Assembly: GCF_026413145.1 (NCBI RefSeq)
Contig: NZ_JAOVYZ010000017.1
Location: 1 to 35,683 of the forward strand
Source of the DNA: Limosilactobacillus kribbianus
GTDB taxonomy: Bacteria; Bacillota; Bacilli; Lactobacillales; Lactobacillaceae
Direction: 5' to 3'
DNA length: 35,683 bases
Part shown: piece by piece, positions 7,328 through 18,300 of the stretch
How the letters are laid out: every line of letters starts with the position of its first letter
Numbering within the stretch: the first letter of the stretch is position 1
Translations under genes and position numbers: made by a program
The notes under the pieces: generated by a model
What the model saw: the letters and a program-made list of their open reading frames with translations, nothing else
Database searches by the model: none
Told to the model about the DNA's origin: nothing

Positions 7328-8122
7328 ATGTCTGTTGTTACTATGAAGCAATTGCTTGAAGCCGGTGTCCACTTCGGTCACCAGACTCGTCGTTGGAACC
7401 CAAAGATGGAAGAATACATCTTCACGGAACGGAACGGTATCTACATCATTGACCTGCAGAAGACGGTCAAGATGATTGACACTGCTTACAACTACGTGAA
7501 GGACGTTGCTGCTAAGGGCGGCGTTGTTCTCTTTGTTGGTACCAAGAAGCAGGCTCAGGATTCTATCGAAGAAGAAGCTACCCGTGCCGGCCAGTACTAC
7601 GTTAACCACCGTTGGTTAGGTGGTACCCTGACCAACTGGAAGACCATCCAATCCCGGATTGCTCGTCTGAAGGAACTCAAGAAGATGAGCGAAGACGGTA
7701 CCTTTGATGTTCTGCCAAAGAAGGAAGTTGCTGTTCTGACCAAGCAACGCGAAAAGCTGGAACGGTTCCTGGGCGGGATCGAAGACATGCCACGGATCCC
7801 AGATGTAATGTACATCGTTGACCCACACAAGGAACAAATCGCCGTTCACGAAGCACAAAAGCTGCACATTCCAATCGTTGCCATGGTCGACACCAACACT
7901 GACCCAGATGACATCGACTACGTAATTCCATCAAACGATGATGCTATTCGTGCCGTTCGTCTGATCACTTCAAAGATGGCTGACGCCGTTGTTGAAGGTA
8001 AGCAGGGTCAAGACGACACGCAACAAGCAAGTGACGAAGCTGCTGAAGACAACGCCGAAGACACGACTGTTAGCGAAGATTCTCTGCAGAACCTGAAGAA
8101 CAGTGTTGAAGGTAAGGACTAA
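7328..8122 (+). CDS. rpsB: Small-subunit ribosomal protein S2
   Basis: The 264-residue protein carries the family motifs [24 protein letters not shown] at the N-terminus, [20 protein letters not shown] and [12 protein letters not shown]. The last 40 or so residues (about 225-264) form an acidic Gln/Asp/Glu-rich tail (for example [12 protein letters not shown]) longer than in E. coli, a frequent trait in lactobacilli. It starts the rpsB-tsf-pyrH-frr cluster. A perfect TTTTGGAGG ribosome-binding site precedes ATG 7328. Confidence 0.98.
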   Translation: MSVVTMKQLLEAGVHFGHQTRRWNPKMEEYIFTERNGIYIIDLQKTVKMIDTAYNYVKDVAAKGGVVLFVGTKKQAQDSIEEEATRAGQYYVNHRWLGGTLTNWKTIQSRIARLKELKKMSEDGTFDVLPKKEVAVLTKQREKLERFLGGIEDMPRIPDVMYIVDPHKEQIAVHEAQKLHIPIVAMVDTNTDPDDIDYVIPSNDDAIRAVRLITSKMADAVVEGKQGQDDTQQASDEAAEDNAEDTTVSEDSLQNLKNSVEGKD

Positions 8123-8140
8123 AATTAGTTATTAAATACT

Positions 8141-8196
8141 TGGGCTGTTTTGTGTTATGGACCATTGTGGCCCTAAGTACAAACAGCCCATTTTTT
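8141..8196 (+). terminator. Terminator or attenuator between rpsB and tsf
   Basis: A 10-base perfect stem (8141-8150 with 8181-8190), a 30-base loop and six T's stand between rpsB and tsf. No clear promoter follows, so it probably reduces rather than stops read-through into tsf. Confidence 0.75.
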
Positions 8197-8233
8197 ATTA
8201 AATCCCAGGGATTATCAAAGGAGAGATCTAGTC

Positions 8234-9109
8234 ATGGCTGAAATTAAAGCTGCTCAAGTTATGGAATTACGGAAGAAGTCCGGTGCCGGAATCATGGATG
8301 CCAAGAAGGCATTGGTTGCCAGCGACGGCGACATGGACAAGGCAATGGACTACCTGCGTGAAAAGGGGATTGCCAAGGCTGCTAAGAAGAGCAGTCGGGT
8401 TGCTGCGGAAGGTCTGGCTGACATCGCAGTTAATGGCAACACCGCTGCCATCGTTGAACTGAACTCCGAAACGGACTTCGTGGCTGCTAGTGAACCATTC
8501 AAGGCCCTGCTGAAGGAAGTTACCAAGCTGATCAGTGAAAACAAGCCTGCCAACGTTGAAGAAGCACTGGCCATCAAGACGGCTAACGGAACGTTGAACG
8601 ACGACATCATCAGCACCACCCAAAAGACCGGTGAAAAGGTTAGCCTGCGGCGGTTCACTGTTGTTGAAAAGAACGACGGCGACAGCTTCGGTGCTTACCT
8701 GCACCAGGGTGGCCAAATTGCAGCCTTAGTTGTTCTGGAAGGCGCTAACGAAGCCACTGCTAAGGACGTTGCAATGCACGTTGCTGCCATCAACCCTGAA
8801 TTCATGACTCGTGAAGAAGTTTCTCAAGACCGGCTGGACCACGAACGTGCCGTCTTCAAGGAAGAAACGTTGAACGAAGGTAAGCCTGAAAAGATTGTCG
8901 ACAAGATTGTCGAAGGTCGGCTCAACAAGTTCCTGTCCCAGATCTGCCTGGCTGACCAGGACTTTGTTAAGAACCCAGACCAAACGGTTGCCGAATACGT
9001 TGCTGCCAACGACGGTAAGCTGAAGTCCTTCATCCGTTACGAAGTCGGTGAAGGGATCGAAAAGAAGCAGGATGACTTCGCTCAAGAAGTTAAGGACCAA
9101 ATGAACTAA
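8234..9109 (+). CDS. tsf: Translation elongation factor Ts
   Basis: EF-Ts exchanges GDP for GTP on EF-Tu. The 291-residue protein begins with the UBA-like domain and the diagnostic [17 protein letters not shown] (residues 12-28). The core EF-Tu contact motif NSETDFVA (about 77-84) and HVAAINPEF follow. ATG 8234 has AAAGGAG 9 bases upstream. It follows rpsB, as in most bacteria, but a hairpin separates them; a second terminator closes the unit. Confidence 0.98.
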   Translation: MAEIKAAQVMELRKKSGAGIMDAKKALVASDGDMDKAMDYLREKGIAKAAKKSSRVAAEGLADIAVNGNTAAIVELNSETDFVAASEPFKALLKEVTKLISENKPANVEEALAIKTANGTLNDDIISTTQKTGEKVSLRRFTVVEKNDGDSFGAYLHQGGQIAALVVLEGANEATAKDVAMHVAAINPEFMTREEVSQDRLDHERAVFKEETLNEGKPEKIVDKIVEGRLNKFLSQICLADQDFVKNPDQTVAEYVAANDGKLKSFIRYEVGEGIEKKQDDFAQEVKDQMN

Positions 9110-9122
9110 GGTTCGATTGGCG

Positions 9123-9155
9123 AAAGGACGTACTCGCTGTAGTGCGTCCTTTTTT
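9123..9155 (+). terminator. Terminator after tsf
   Basis: A 12-base stem with one G-U pair (9123-9134 with 9141-9152) and 6-base loop run into a T-tract. Confidence 0.9.
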
Positions 9156-9182
9156 ACAATACGTCACTTAACAAATTCCTAG

Positions 9183-9914
<732 letters not shown>

Positions 9915-9917
9915 ATT

Positions 9918-10481
9918 ATGGCTAATGGAAATGAAATTTTAAAGAGTGCTAAGGACAAGATGAAAAAGTCCGGGGAAGCTCTGCAACGGACCCTGGCCGA
10001 CATTCGGGCCGGTCAAGCCAACGCGAGCTTGCTGAACTCGATCAAGGTTGAATACTACGGAGCTCCAACGCCACTGAATCAGGTGGCTTCGATCACGATT
10101 CCGGAAGCCCGGCAACTGCTGATCACCCCGTACGACGGGAGTATCCTCGAAGAAATCGAACGAGCAATCTACGCTTCTAACCTGGGCCTGACACCGCAAA
10201 ACGACGGGACCGCCATCCGGTTGATCATCCCACAATTAACGGAAGACCGCCGGAAGGAACTGGTTAAGCAGGTTAAGGCTGAAATGGAAAAGTCCAAGGT
10301 GGCTGTTCGAAATGTCCGGCGTGAAGCCATGGACGACCTGAAGAAGGGGAACAAGGACGGCGACTTTAACGACGACGTCTTCCACGACCTCGAAAAGAAG
10401 GTTCAAGACGAGACCGATGCCGGCATCAAGAACCTGGAAGACATTGCTGCTGCCAAGGAAAAAGAACTGCTGGAAGGCTAA
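9918..10481 (+). CDS. frr: Ribosome recycling factor
   Basis: RRF splits the post-termination ribosome together with EF-G. The 187-residue protein has the normal family length and hallmarks: LADIRAGQANASLLN, VEYYGAPTPLNQVASI, and the long helical LVKQVKAEMEKSKVAVRNVRREAMD. It starts 3 bases after the pyrH stop, with GAGGGGG as ribosome-binding site, and is probably translationally linked. A terminator follows. Confidence 0.98.
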   Translation: MANGNEILKSAKDKMKKSGEALQRTLADIRAGQANASLLNSIKVEYYGAPTPLNQVASITIPEARQLLITPYDGSILEEIERAIYASNLGLTPQNDGTAIRLIIPQLTEDRRKELVKQVKAEMEKSKVAVRNVRREAMDDLKKGNKDGDFNDDVFHDLEKKVQDETDAGIKNLEDIAAAKEKELLEG

Positions 10482-10499
10482 TTGAATTTGAGCGCAATC

Positions 10500-10532
10500 G
10501 ACGAGGGTGGGGCACACCATCCCCGTCTTTTT
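10500..10532 (+). terminator. Terminator after frr
   Basis: An 11-base GC-rich stem with G-U pairs (10500-10510 with 10517-10527) is followed by five T's. Confidence 0.82.
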
Positions 10533-10620
10533 GCTTTTCTATCAAGTAGCTTTTTAATCCGAGCAGCTTTATAATTAATGAGTGAAAATTTGATAAATCT
10601 TAGCAACGGAGGCGAAATAT

Positions 10621-11385
10621 TTGTTTTCCAGTAAGAAAGATGTTAGCCAAGAGCAGGCACTGGATATGAGCCGCATTCCGGCCCACATCGCAATCATCAT
10701 GGATGGCAACGGTCGCTGGGCACAAAAGCGGCACCTTCCTCGGGTGGCTGGTCATAAGCAGGGAATGCAAACCGTCAAGACAGTCACCATGGCCGCCAGT
10801 GACTTAGGTGTCAAGGTTCTGTCGCTTTATGCTTTTTCGACTGAAAATTGGAAGCGGCCCAGCTCCGAGGTTAACTACCTGATGCAGCTGCCGATCCGCT
10901 TTTTCTCCACCTTTGTTCCCGACCTGGTCAAGCACAACGTTCGGGTGATGGTGATGGGCGACACAACGCGCTTACCTGAAGCAACGCAAAAAGCGGTCAA
11001 CGATGCCATTAAGGATACGGCTGACTGTGACGGGATGGTGCTAAACTTTGCCCTTAACTACGGCAGCCGGGACGAGATTACCCGGGCGGTTAAGCAAATT
11101 GCGAGCGAAGTTCAAGACGGCCAATTAGACCCGGCAAACATCACGGAACAGACGATCAGCGACCATTTGATGTCGGCGCCGCTTGGTGAGCTAGCTGATC
11201 CAGACCTCTTGATTCGGACCAGTGGTGAGGAACGGATCAGCAACTTCATGCTTTGGCAGATCGGTTACAGTGAGCTAGAGTTTGTCGACGAGCACTGGCC
11301 GGACTTCGATGGTGATTCACTGAAGCGGGCCATCATCGACTTTCAGGGCCGCCACCGACGTTTCGGTGGGCTTGTCAATCAATAA
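10621..11385 (+). CDS. uppS: Undecaprenyl diphosphate synthase (isoprenyl transferase)
   Basis: UppS adds eight isopentenyl units to farnesyl diphosphate to give the C55 carrier used for peptidoglycan and teichoic acid. The 254-residue protein has catalytic Asp28 in IIMDGNGRWA and the conserved FSTENW, RTSGEERISNF and WQIGYSELEFVDEHWPDF. The TTG at 10621 is supported by GGAGG at 10608-10612, 8 bases upstream. A TATAAT-like -10 just after 10565 hints at a promoter in the gap after frr, but no convincing -35 was seen. The cdsA ribosome-binding site overlaps its stop codon. Confidence 0.97.
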   Translation: MFSSKKDVSQEQALDMSRIPAHIAIIMDGNGRWAQKRHLPRVAGHKQGMQTVKTVTMAASDLGVKVLSLYAFSTENWKRPSSEVNYLMQLPIRFFSTFVPDLVKHNVRVMVMGDTTRLPEATQKAVNDAIKDTADCDGMVLNFALNYGSRDEITRAVKQIASEVQDGQLDPANITEQTISDHLMSAPLGELADPDLLIRTSGEERISNFMLWQIGYSELEFVDEHWPDFDGDSLKRAIIDFQGRHRRFGGLVNQ

Positions 11386-11401
11386 GGAGGATTTGAAATA
11401 A

Positions 11402-12187
11402 ATGAAAACACGGATAATTACCGCGGTAGTTGCCCTGGCGATCTTTATTCCATTGATCGTCTACGGACACTGGCCGCTAACGGTTGCGGCCGTGGCGTTG
11501 GGAATCATTGCCATGTCGGAAATTTTGGTCATGAAGAAAATGTTTTTAATTTCCTTTGAGGCCATCGTCAGTTACCTTGGGGTGGCACTCTTAATCCTGC
11601 CCGATAGCTGGCTGGACTTTTTGCCGAGCGTGGCAACTCGCTGGTTCGGCTTTTACGTTTTGGTAGTTTTGCTACTGTTGCACACGGTTTTGCGCAAGCA
11701 GCGGTTTACCTTTGACGATGCCGGGGTCTTAACGCTGGCAATGCTCTACATCGGGCTGGGTTTCCACTACTTTGTGGCTGCCCGGGCGGTGAACTTCACG
11801 ACCCTTCTGTACGGGATGCTGATTGTTTGGCTGACCGACAGTGGCGCCTACTTGATTGGTCGTAAGATTGGGAAGAATAAGCTGGCACCGAAGATCAGTC
11901 CCAATAAGACTTGGGAAGGTTCCATCGGTGGGACCGTCTCTGCCAGCATCATCCTGGCGATTTATCTTTACTTCCTACCAGTTGGCGGTGCCTGGTTGCC
12001 GATGGTCCTTTTGACAATTATTCTGTCGATCATGGGCCAATTTGGTGACCTGATCGAATCGTCCTTGAAGCGTTTCTACGGGGTGAAGGATTCCGGAAAG
12101 ATCTTGCCGGGTCACGGTGGAATTCTAGACCGGTTTGACAGTATGCTGATTGTAATGCCGATGCTGCACCTGCTCGGCATTATTTAG
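11402..12187 (+). CDS. cdsA: Phosphatidate cytidylyltransferase (CDP-diacylglycerol synthase)
   Basis: This integral membrane enzyme makes CDP-diacylglycerol from phosphatidic acid and CTP, the branch point for phosphatidylglycerol and cardiolipin. The 261-residue protein has about eight hydrophobic segments. It ends with the CDS signature: ISPNKTWEGSIGG (about 164-176) and GDLIESSLKRFYGVKDSGKI with GHGGILDRFDS (about 215-250). It lies between uppS and rseP; in Bacillus dxr stands between cdsA and rseP, but here it is absent. Confidence 0.97.
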   Translation: MKTRIITAVVALAIFIPLIVYGHWPLTVAAVALGIIAMSEILVMKKMFLISFEAIVSYLGVALLILPDSWLDFLPSVATRWFGFYVLVVLLLLHTVLRKQRFTFDDAGVLTLAMLYIGLGFHYFVAARAVNFTTLLYGMLIVWLTDSGAYLIGRKIGKNKLAPKISPNKTWEGSIGGTVSASIILAIYLYFLPVGGAWLPMVLLTIILSIMGQFGDLIESSLKRFYGVKDSGKILPGHGGILDRFDSMLIVMPMLHLLGII

Positions 12188-12210
12188 CGGCAACGTAAAG
12201 AAGTGATTTT

Positions 12211-13485
12211 TTGATAGTAACGATTATTACCTTTATCCTGGTCTTCGGGATCCTGGTCCTGGTGCACGAATACGGCCACTATTTTTTTGCCAAGCGTGCC
12301 GGAATTTTAGTTCGAGAATTTTCCATCGGGATGGGGCCGAAGATCTGGTGGAAACGCAAGAACGGCACTACCTATACGGTCCGGATCCTGCCGATTGGGG
12401 GCTATGTCCGTCTGGCCGGGAATGACGATGAGGACCAAGACGAGCTGCGTCCTGGGACCCCGGTGACGATCCAGCTCAATGAGCAAAACCAGGTCGTCAC
12501 GATTAACGCCAGCTCTAAGGGATCGCTTTTTCAAGGAATCCCGTTGCAGCTGGTTGATTGTGACTTGACAGACGAGCTGTGGATCAAGGGCTACGTCAAC
12601 GGTGACGAGACCGAACTAAAGAATTACGCCGTTAACCATGATGCGGTGATTATCGAGCACGATGGGACCCACGTGCAGATTGCACCGAAGGACGTTCAGT
12701 TCCGCTCGGCCAGTCTGCCAGCCCGAATGATGACTAATTTTGCTGGGCCGATGAATAATTTCATCCTTTCGCTGGTCGTCTTCATCATCCTCGGCTTTAC
12801 CCTGAGCGGGGTGCCAACTAACAGCAACAAAATTGGCCAGGTCAACGCCCATTCCGTGGCTTCCCGGGCCGGTTTAGTGGCCGGGGACCGCATCACCAAG
12901 GTAGGGAAAACCAAGGTCAGCAACTGGAGCAAACTGGCAACCAGTATTTCGGACAAACCGGGCAAAACGGTACAACTGACCTATGTTCATGACCACCACC
13001 AGCACACGGTGAAGGTTAAGCCCAAGGCGGTTCACCAGGGGAAGCAAGTCGTCGGCCAGATTGGAATTCTAGAAGAAGAAAATACCAGCGTCAAGGCCCG
13101 CCTAAGCTTTGGCTGGCAACGGTTTGTTCAGGCCGGCACCTTGATTTTTAGCGTGCTGGGGAGTATGTTTACACATGGCTTTAGCTTAAACGACCTTGGT
13201 GGTCCGGTGGCAATCTATGCCGGCACGTCCCAGGCAACGGCCCTCGGTTTTAACGGGGTCTTAAACTTTCTGGCATTACTGTCGATCAACTTGGGGATTG
13301 TCAACCTGTTGCCAATCCCAGCCCTCGACGGTGGAAAGCTGTTATTAAATATTATTGAGGCAATCATTCGTCGACCAATCCCCGAAAAGGCAGAGGGGAT
13401 TGTGACGATGATCGGTTTCATGTTACTAATGCTATTGATGATTTTGGTGACCTGGAACGACATCCAGCGTTACTTTATTCGTTAA
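12211..13485 (+). CDS. rseP: Site-2 membrane metalloprotease RseP/RasP
   Basis: This zinc metalloprotease cuts transmembrane segments of anti-sigma factors and signal-peptide remnants. The 424-residue protein has the zinc motif HEYGH at 19-23 in the first membrane helix. A PDZ domain follows (about 200-280; QVNAHSVASRAGLVAGDRITKVG), and the second metal motif is in LPIPALDGGKLL near 365-376. The TTG at 12211 has only a weak GAAGTGA upstream, but the N-terminus aligns with family members from that codon. It is in the uppS-cdsA-rseP-proS run. Confidence 0.95.
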   Translation: MIVTIITFILVFGILVLVHEYGHYFFAKRAGILVREFSIGMGPKIWWKRKNGTTYTVRILPIGGYVRLAGNDDEDQDELRPGTPVTIQLNEQNQVVTINASSKGSLFQGIPLQLVDCDLTDELWIKGYVNGDETELKNYAVNHDAVIIEHDGTHVQIAPKDVQFRSASLPARMMTNFAGPMNNFILSLVVFIILGFTLSGVPTNSNKIGQVNAHSVASRAGLVAGDRITKVGKTKVSNWSKLATSISDKPGKTVQLTYVHDHHQHTVKVKPKAVHQGKQVVGQIGILEEENTSVKARLSFGWQRFVQAGTLIFSVLGSMFTHGFSLNDLGGPVAIYAGTSQATALGFNGVLNFLALLSINLGIVNLLPIPALDGGKLLLNIIEAIIRRPIPEKAEGIVTMIGFMLLMLLMILVTWNDIQRYFIR

Positions 13486-13509
13486 ACGAGTTTGGAGGAA
13501 TAGTTTTTT

Positions 13510-15240
13510 ATGCGACAATCAAAGGTTTTGATTCCAACCAAGAAAGAGGCACCAAGCGATGCCGAAGCCTTGAGCCATCAGATGATGGTTCGGGCCGGCT
13601 ACATCTACCAGGTTTCCGCCGGAGTTTGGTCCTACCTGCCACTGGCCTACCGGGTGATCCGCAAGGTTGAAAACATCATTCGCGAGGAGATGGACCGGGC
13701 GGATGCCGTTGAGATGATGATGCCAGGACTTTTACCTGCCGATCTATGGAAGGAATCAGGCCGTTACGAAACTTATGGTGACAACCTTTTTAAGTTAAAG
13801 GACCGGCGTGATCGGGACTTTATCCTGGGTCCAACCCACGAGGAAACCTTTACGGAAGTGATTCGTGACAGCATCAAGTCCTACAAGAAACTGCCCCTGG
13901 TTGTTTACCAGCTGCAGGACAAGTTCCGGGACGAGGATCGGCCGCGTTACGGGATCTTGCGAGGCAAAGAATTCGAAATGCTGGATGCTTACTCCTTCTC
14001 CGCGGATCAAGCGGGACTGGACGAGGCTTATGACAAGCAGGCCCGGGCCTACCGGAACATCTTTGACCGAGTCGGCCTGAACTACAAGGTCATCCTGGCC
14101 GATTCTGGAACGATGGGGGGCAAGAACTCTCAAGAATTCTCCGCACCCGCTAAGGTTGGTGAAGACATCATTGCTTACACCGACGGGACTTACGCTGCCA
14201 ACATTGAGAAGGCCACCAGCAAGTTTACCGGTGTTCAACAGACTGCTGAACCGGCGGAGCTGACCAAGAAGGCAACGCCGGGCGCCCACTCCGTTGATGA
14301 AGCGGCCGAAAGTCTGGGCATCCCTGCTGATCAGATCCTGAAGGCAATGTTCTTCATGGCTAAGATGAGTGAGGACGAGTACCAGCCAGTTATGGTTCTG
14401 ATGCGGGGCAACGACGAGGTAAATGAGGCCAAGGTCAAGAACGCCCTGGACTGCGAAGACCTGACGCTGGCCGATGAAGAGGATGCCGTCAAGTACCTTG
14501 GCGCTCACCCGGGTTCCCTGGGCCCAGTTGGCGTTGGCGAAGATGTTCAGATCCTGGCCGACAACTACGTCAAGGTTCTGGTTAACATGGCCTGTGGAGC
14601 CAATGATGATGGCCACCACTACATCAATGCCAACATTAACCGCGACTTCCGGGTGGACCAATTTGGTGACTTCCGGAACGTCAAGGAGGGGGAGATTGCT
14701 CCTGATGGTCAGCCGCTGAAGTTCACGCCGGGGATCGAAGTCGGTCACATCTTCAAGCTGGGGACCCACTATTCCGAAAAGCTCGGTGCCCAGGTACTTG
14801 ATAACAACGGTCGCCTGGTCGACGTGATCATGGGTTCATACGGAATCGGGGTTACCCGGTTGCTCTCCGCGGTGGCCGAACAAAATGCGGACGAAAACGG
14901 TCTGGTCTGGCCAGACAGCATTGCACCGTTTGACGTTCACGTCATTCCGGTCAATGCAAAGAAGGATGATCAGATGGCCATGGCTGACGAGCTGGACAAG
15001 CAGCTGACCGCTGCCGGTTACGAAGTGCTGGTTGATGACCGGAAGGAACGGGCCGGTGTTAAGTTTGCCGACTCCGATCTGATTGGTCTGCCAATCCGGA
15101 TTACGATTGGTAAGAAGGCGGCCGATGGAATCGTGGAAGTTAAAATCCGTAAGACCGGTGAGACCATTGAGGTCAAGCAGGAAGAAGTCGTCAACACGGT
15201 TGGCATCCTGCTGAAGCAATTGAATGGCGAAGCGAAGTAA
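13510..15240 (+). CDS. proS: Prolyl-tRNA synthetase (bacterial type)
   Basis: ProRS charges tRNA(Pro). The 576-residue protein is the bacterial type: class II motif 1 and 2 regions (RAGYIYQVSAGVWSYLPLA, RDEDRPRYGILRGKEFEMLDAYSF) and a YbaK-like editing insertion (about 235-385) that hydrolyses mischarged Ala-tRNA. Motif 3 (IMGSYGIGVTRLLSA) comes next, then the anticodon-binding domain (about 475-570). ATG 13510 follows TTGGAGG. It lies 24 bases after rseP and is probably in the same transcript; a hairpin terminator follows. Confidence 0.98.
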   Translation: MRQSKVLIPTKKEAPSDAEALSHQMMVRAGYIYQVSAGVWSYLPLAYRVIRKVENIIREEMDRADAVEMMMPGLLPADLWKESGRYETYGDNLFKLKDRRDRDFILGPTHEETFTEVIRDSIKSYKKLPLVVYQLQDKFRDEDRPRYGILRGKEFEMLDAYSFSADQAGLDEAYDKQARAYRNIFDRVGLNYKVILADSGTMGGKNSQEFSAPAKVGEDIIAYTDGTYAANIEKATSKFTGVQQTAEPAELTKKATPGAHSVDEAAESLGIPADQILKAMFFMAKMSEDEYQPVMVLMRGNDEVNEAKVKNALDCEDLTLADEEDAVKYLGAHPGSLGPVGVGEDVQILADNYVKVLVNMACGANDDGHHYINANINRDFRVDQFGDFRNVKEGEIAPDGQPLKFTPGIEVGHIFKLGTHYSEKLGAQVLDNNGRLVDVIMGSYGIGVTRLLSAVAEQNADENGLVWPDSIAPFDVHVIPVNAKKDDQMAMADELDKQLTAAGYEVLVDDRKERAGVKFADSDLIGLPIRITIGKKAADGIVEVKIRKTGETIEVKQEEVVNTVGILLKQLNGEAK

Positions 15241-15262
15241 AACAGGTTAAAATAAACGCAGG

Positions 15263-15308
15263 AAAAAATGTGGTTGCAAAGCTAATGAAGGATTTGCACC
15301 ACATTTTT
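15263..15308 (+). terminator. Terminator between proS and polC
   Basis: A long stem (15264-15273 with 15299-15308, extended inward by a TGCAAA/TTTGCA pairing past one bulged base) ends in five T's. Confidence 0.88.
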
Positions 15309-15326
15309 AGATAGGAGGATATTAGC

Positions 15327-18300
15327 TTGGGTTTGAATCGACACGAACTGTTTGGCAAATTAATGGAACAGATTCACTTCCCGGAAAAGGACAATGCCGC
15401 CTTTCAAAGTGCCGCCATCCAATCGGTGGTGGTTCACAAGAATTCGCGGGTGTGGGAATTTCACCTGCTCTTTCGTCAGGCGCTGCCCTTCAGTCTGTTT
15501 CAGGAATTAATGGCGGCCCTGACCCGGGGCTTTAGCGATATTGCCGGGGTACGGGTCCAGATTAGCAGCCCGATGACCGAATTGGACCAGCAGAAGATTG
15601 GTGACTACTGGGAATACATCGTCGATGAAACGGCCCAGGACTCAGCGATGCTGCGTCAGGCCTGCATGCAGACCAGCCCCGAGGTCAAGGACGGCCGGGT
15701 CACCCTGGTGGTGGAAAATGAAGTGGTCAAGGATCTCTTAGTACAAAAGCTCCTGAGCCGGGTTGAACAGCGCTACCAGGAACTGGGCTTCCCTAAGTTC
15801 CGGATTCACCCCTTCGTTGACGAGTCGGCCTCCCAGGCGATGATCAAGGAACTTAAAGCTAAGCATGAGGCGGCCGACGCGGCCCTGGCGGCTAAGGCGA
15901 TGGCCCAGATCAAGAAGAACAACGCCAAGGCCAAGAGCCGTGCCAAAAAAGACGCACCCACACCAGCCGATGGTCCGGCTCAGCTTGGCCGAGTGATCAA
16001 TGACCAGCAGCCGGTGGTCCAGATGAAGGACATTCAGGGCGAAGAGCGTAACGTGGTCGTTGAGGGCTACGTCTTTAACTCTGAAGTGCGCGAACTGCGA
16101 TCTGGCCGGCAGCTGCTGACCTTTGAAATTACCGACTATACCTCTTCCTTTGCGGTTAAGAAGTTCTCCCGCAACGCCGACGATGAAGCCCAGTTTGCCA
16201 ACATTAAGGCGGGGATGTGGCTGAAGGTCCGCGGACCGGTGCAGGAAGATACCTGGATGCACGACCTGGTGATCAATGCTTACGACATCAACCAGATCCA
16301 ACATACCCAGCGTCAGGACAAGGCACCAGACGATGATAAGCGGATTGAACTTCACGCCCACACTGAGATGAGCCAGATGGATGCCACCAATTCGATTACC
16401 GAGCTAGCTCAGCGTGCTCACCAGTGGGGCCATTCGGCAATCGCCGTGACTGACCACGGGAACGTCCAGGCCTTTCCGGAAGCATTTAAAGCCAGTAAGA
16501 AATTTGGAATCAAGATGCTTTACGGGATGGAAGCCAACGTGGTCGACGACGGGATTCCACTGGTTTATAACGAAAATCACGCAACCCTAAAGGGCAACAC
16601 CTACGTGATCTTTGACGTGGAAACCACCGGGCTGTCCGCCATCTACGATAAGGTGATTGAACTATCCGCCGTTAAGATGCAGAATGGCAACGTTCTAGAG
16701 CGCTTTGACGAATTCATTGACCCTGGCTTCCCGCTGTCGGAACAGACAACCAACCTGACCAGCATTACAAACGAAATGGTGCACGGCTCAAGGACCGAAG
16801 AAGAAGTCTTTAAGATGTTTAAGGACTTCTGTGATGGCTGCATCATCGCCGGGCATAACGTTTCCTTCGATATGGGCTTCATGGATACCGGTTATCGGCG
16901 CCACGGAATGGAAGAGATTACCGAACCGGTCATCGATACCCTGCCACTAGCACGGTTCCTCTATCCAGAAATGCGGGGCTACCGGCTGAACACCCTGAGC
17001 AAGAAGTTCAAGGTCTCGCTGGAACACCACCACCGGGCCAACTACGATGCGGAGGCCACGGGACACCTGCTTTACAAGTTCCTCAAGGACGCCGAAAAAC
17101 GGTATGAGATTCGTTACGTGGACGACCTTAACAAGCACATGGCCGATAACGATGCCTACAAGCACGGGCGACCATATCACGTGACTTTGCTGGCCCAAAC
17201 CCAGGCTGGCTTGAAGAATCTCTTTAAGCTGGTCTCCTTTGCCAACGTCAAGTACTTCCACCGGGTACCGCGGATTCCGCGGACGGTGCTGGAGAAGTAC
17301 CGCAAGGGAATCCTGCTGGGGACCGCCTGCTCATCTGGCGAGGTCTTCACGGCAATGATGGAAAAGGGGTACCCAGTTGCGCTGCGCAAGGCCCAGGACT
17401 ACGATTTCATCGAGGTCCAGCCCAAGCCAAACTACGCGCCACTCTTGGAGCAGCACGTGATTGCCGACGATGCCCACTTGGAAGATATTCTTAAGAACAT
17501 GGTCAAATTGGGAACGGAACTCAAAAAGCCGGTGGTGGCGACCGGTGACGTTCACTACCTGGATCCCCACGATGGTATCTACCGCAAGATCTTGATCAAT
17601 TCTCAGGGTGGCGCTAACCCACTGAACCGAACTCAGCGTCCCGACGTTCACTTCCGAACGACCGATGAGATGCTCGACGAGTTCAGCTTTCTGGGGACGG
17701 ATAAGGCCCACGAGATTGTCGTTGACAATACCCACCAGGTGGCCGACATGATCGATGATGATATTCGACCGGTCAAGGACCGTCTTTACACGCCGCACAT
17801 GAAGGGGGCCGAGCAGGAAATTCAGGACCGAACCTGGAATACTGCCAAGGCCTGGTACGGGGATCCACTGCCAAAAATTGTTCAAGACCGGGTGCGCCTG
17901 GAATTAAACAGTATCGTCAAGAACGGGTTCTCGGTTATTTACTTGATTGCCCAGCGGCTGGTTGCTAAGTCCAACAAGGATGGTTACCTGGTTGGGTCCC
18001 GGGGGTCCGTTGGTTCCAGTGTGGTGGCCACCCTGTCAGGGATCACCGAGGTTAACCCGTTGCCACCGCACTATCGTTGTCCGAAGTGTAAGTACTGCCA
18101 CTTCTACACCAAGGGTGAATACAGCTCGGGCTTTGACCTTCCCGAACGCAAGTGCCCGAAGTGTGGCACCCTCCTGGTCAAAGATGGGCACGATATTCCA
18201 TTCCAGACCTTCTTAGGGTTCAAGGGGAACAAGGTGCCGGATATCGATCTGAACTTCTCCGGTGACTACCAGCCGATTGCCCACAACTACATGAAGGTCC

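Noticed and set aside
13795-14769. 324-codon antisense frame inside proS
   Set aside because: The plus-strand frame encodes clear ProRS motifs through the whole stretch; the minus frame has none.
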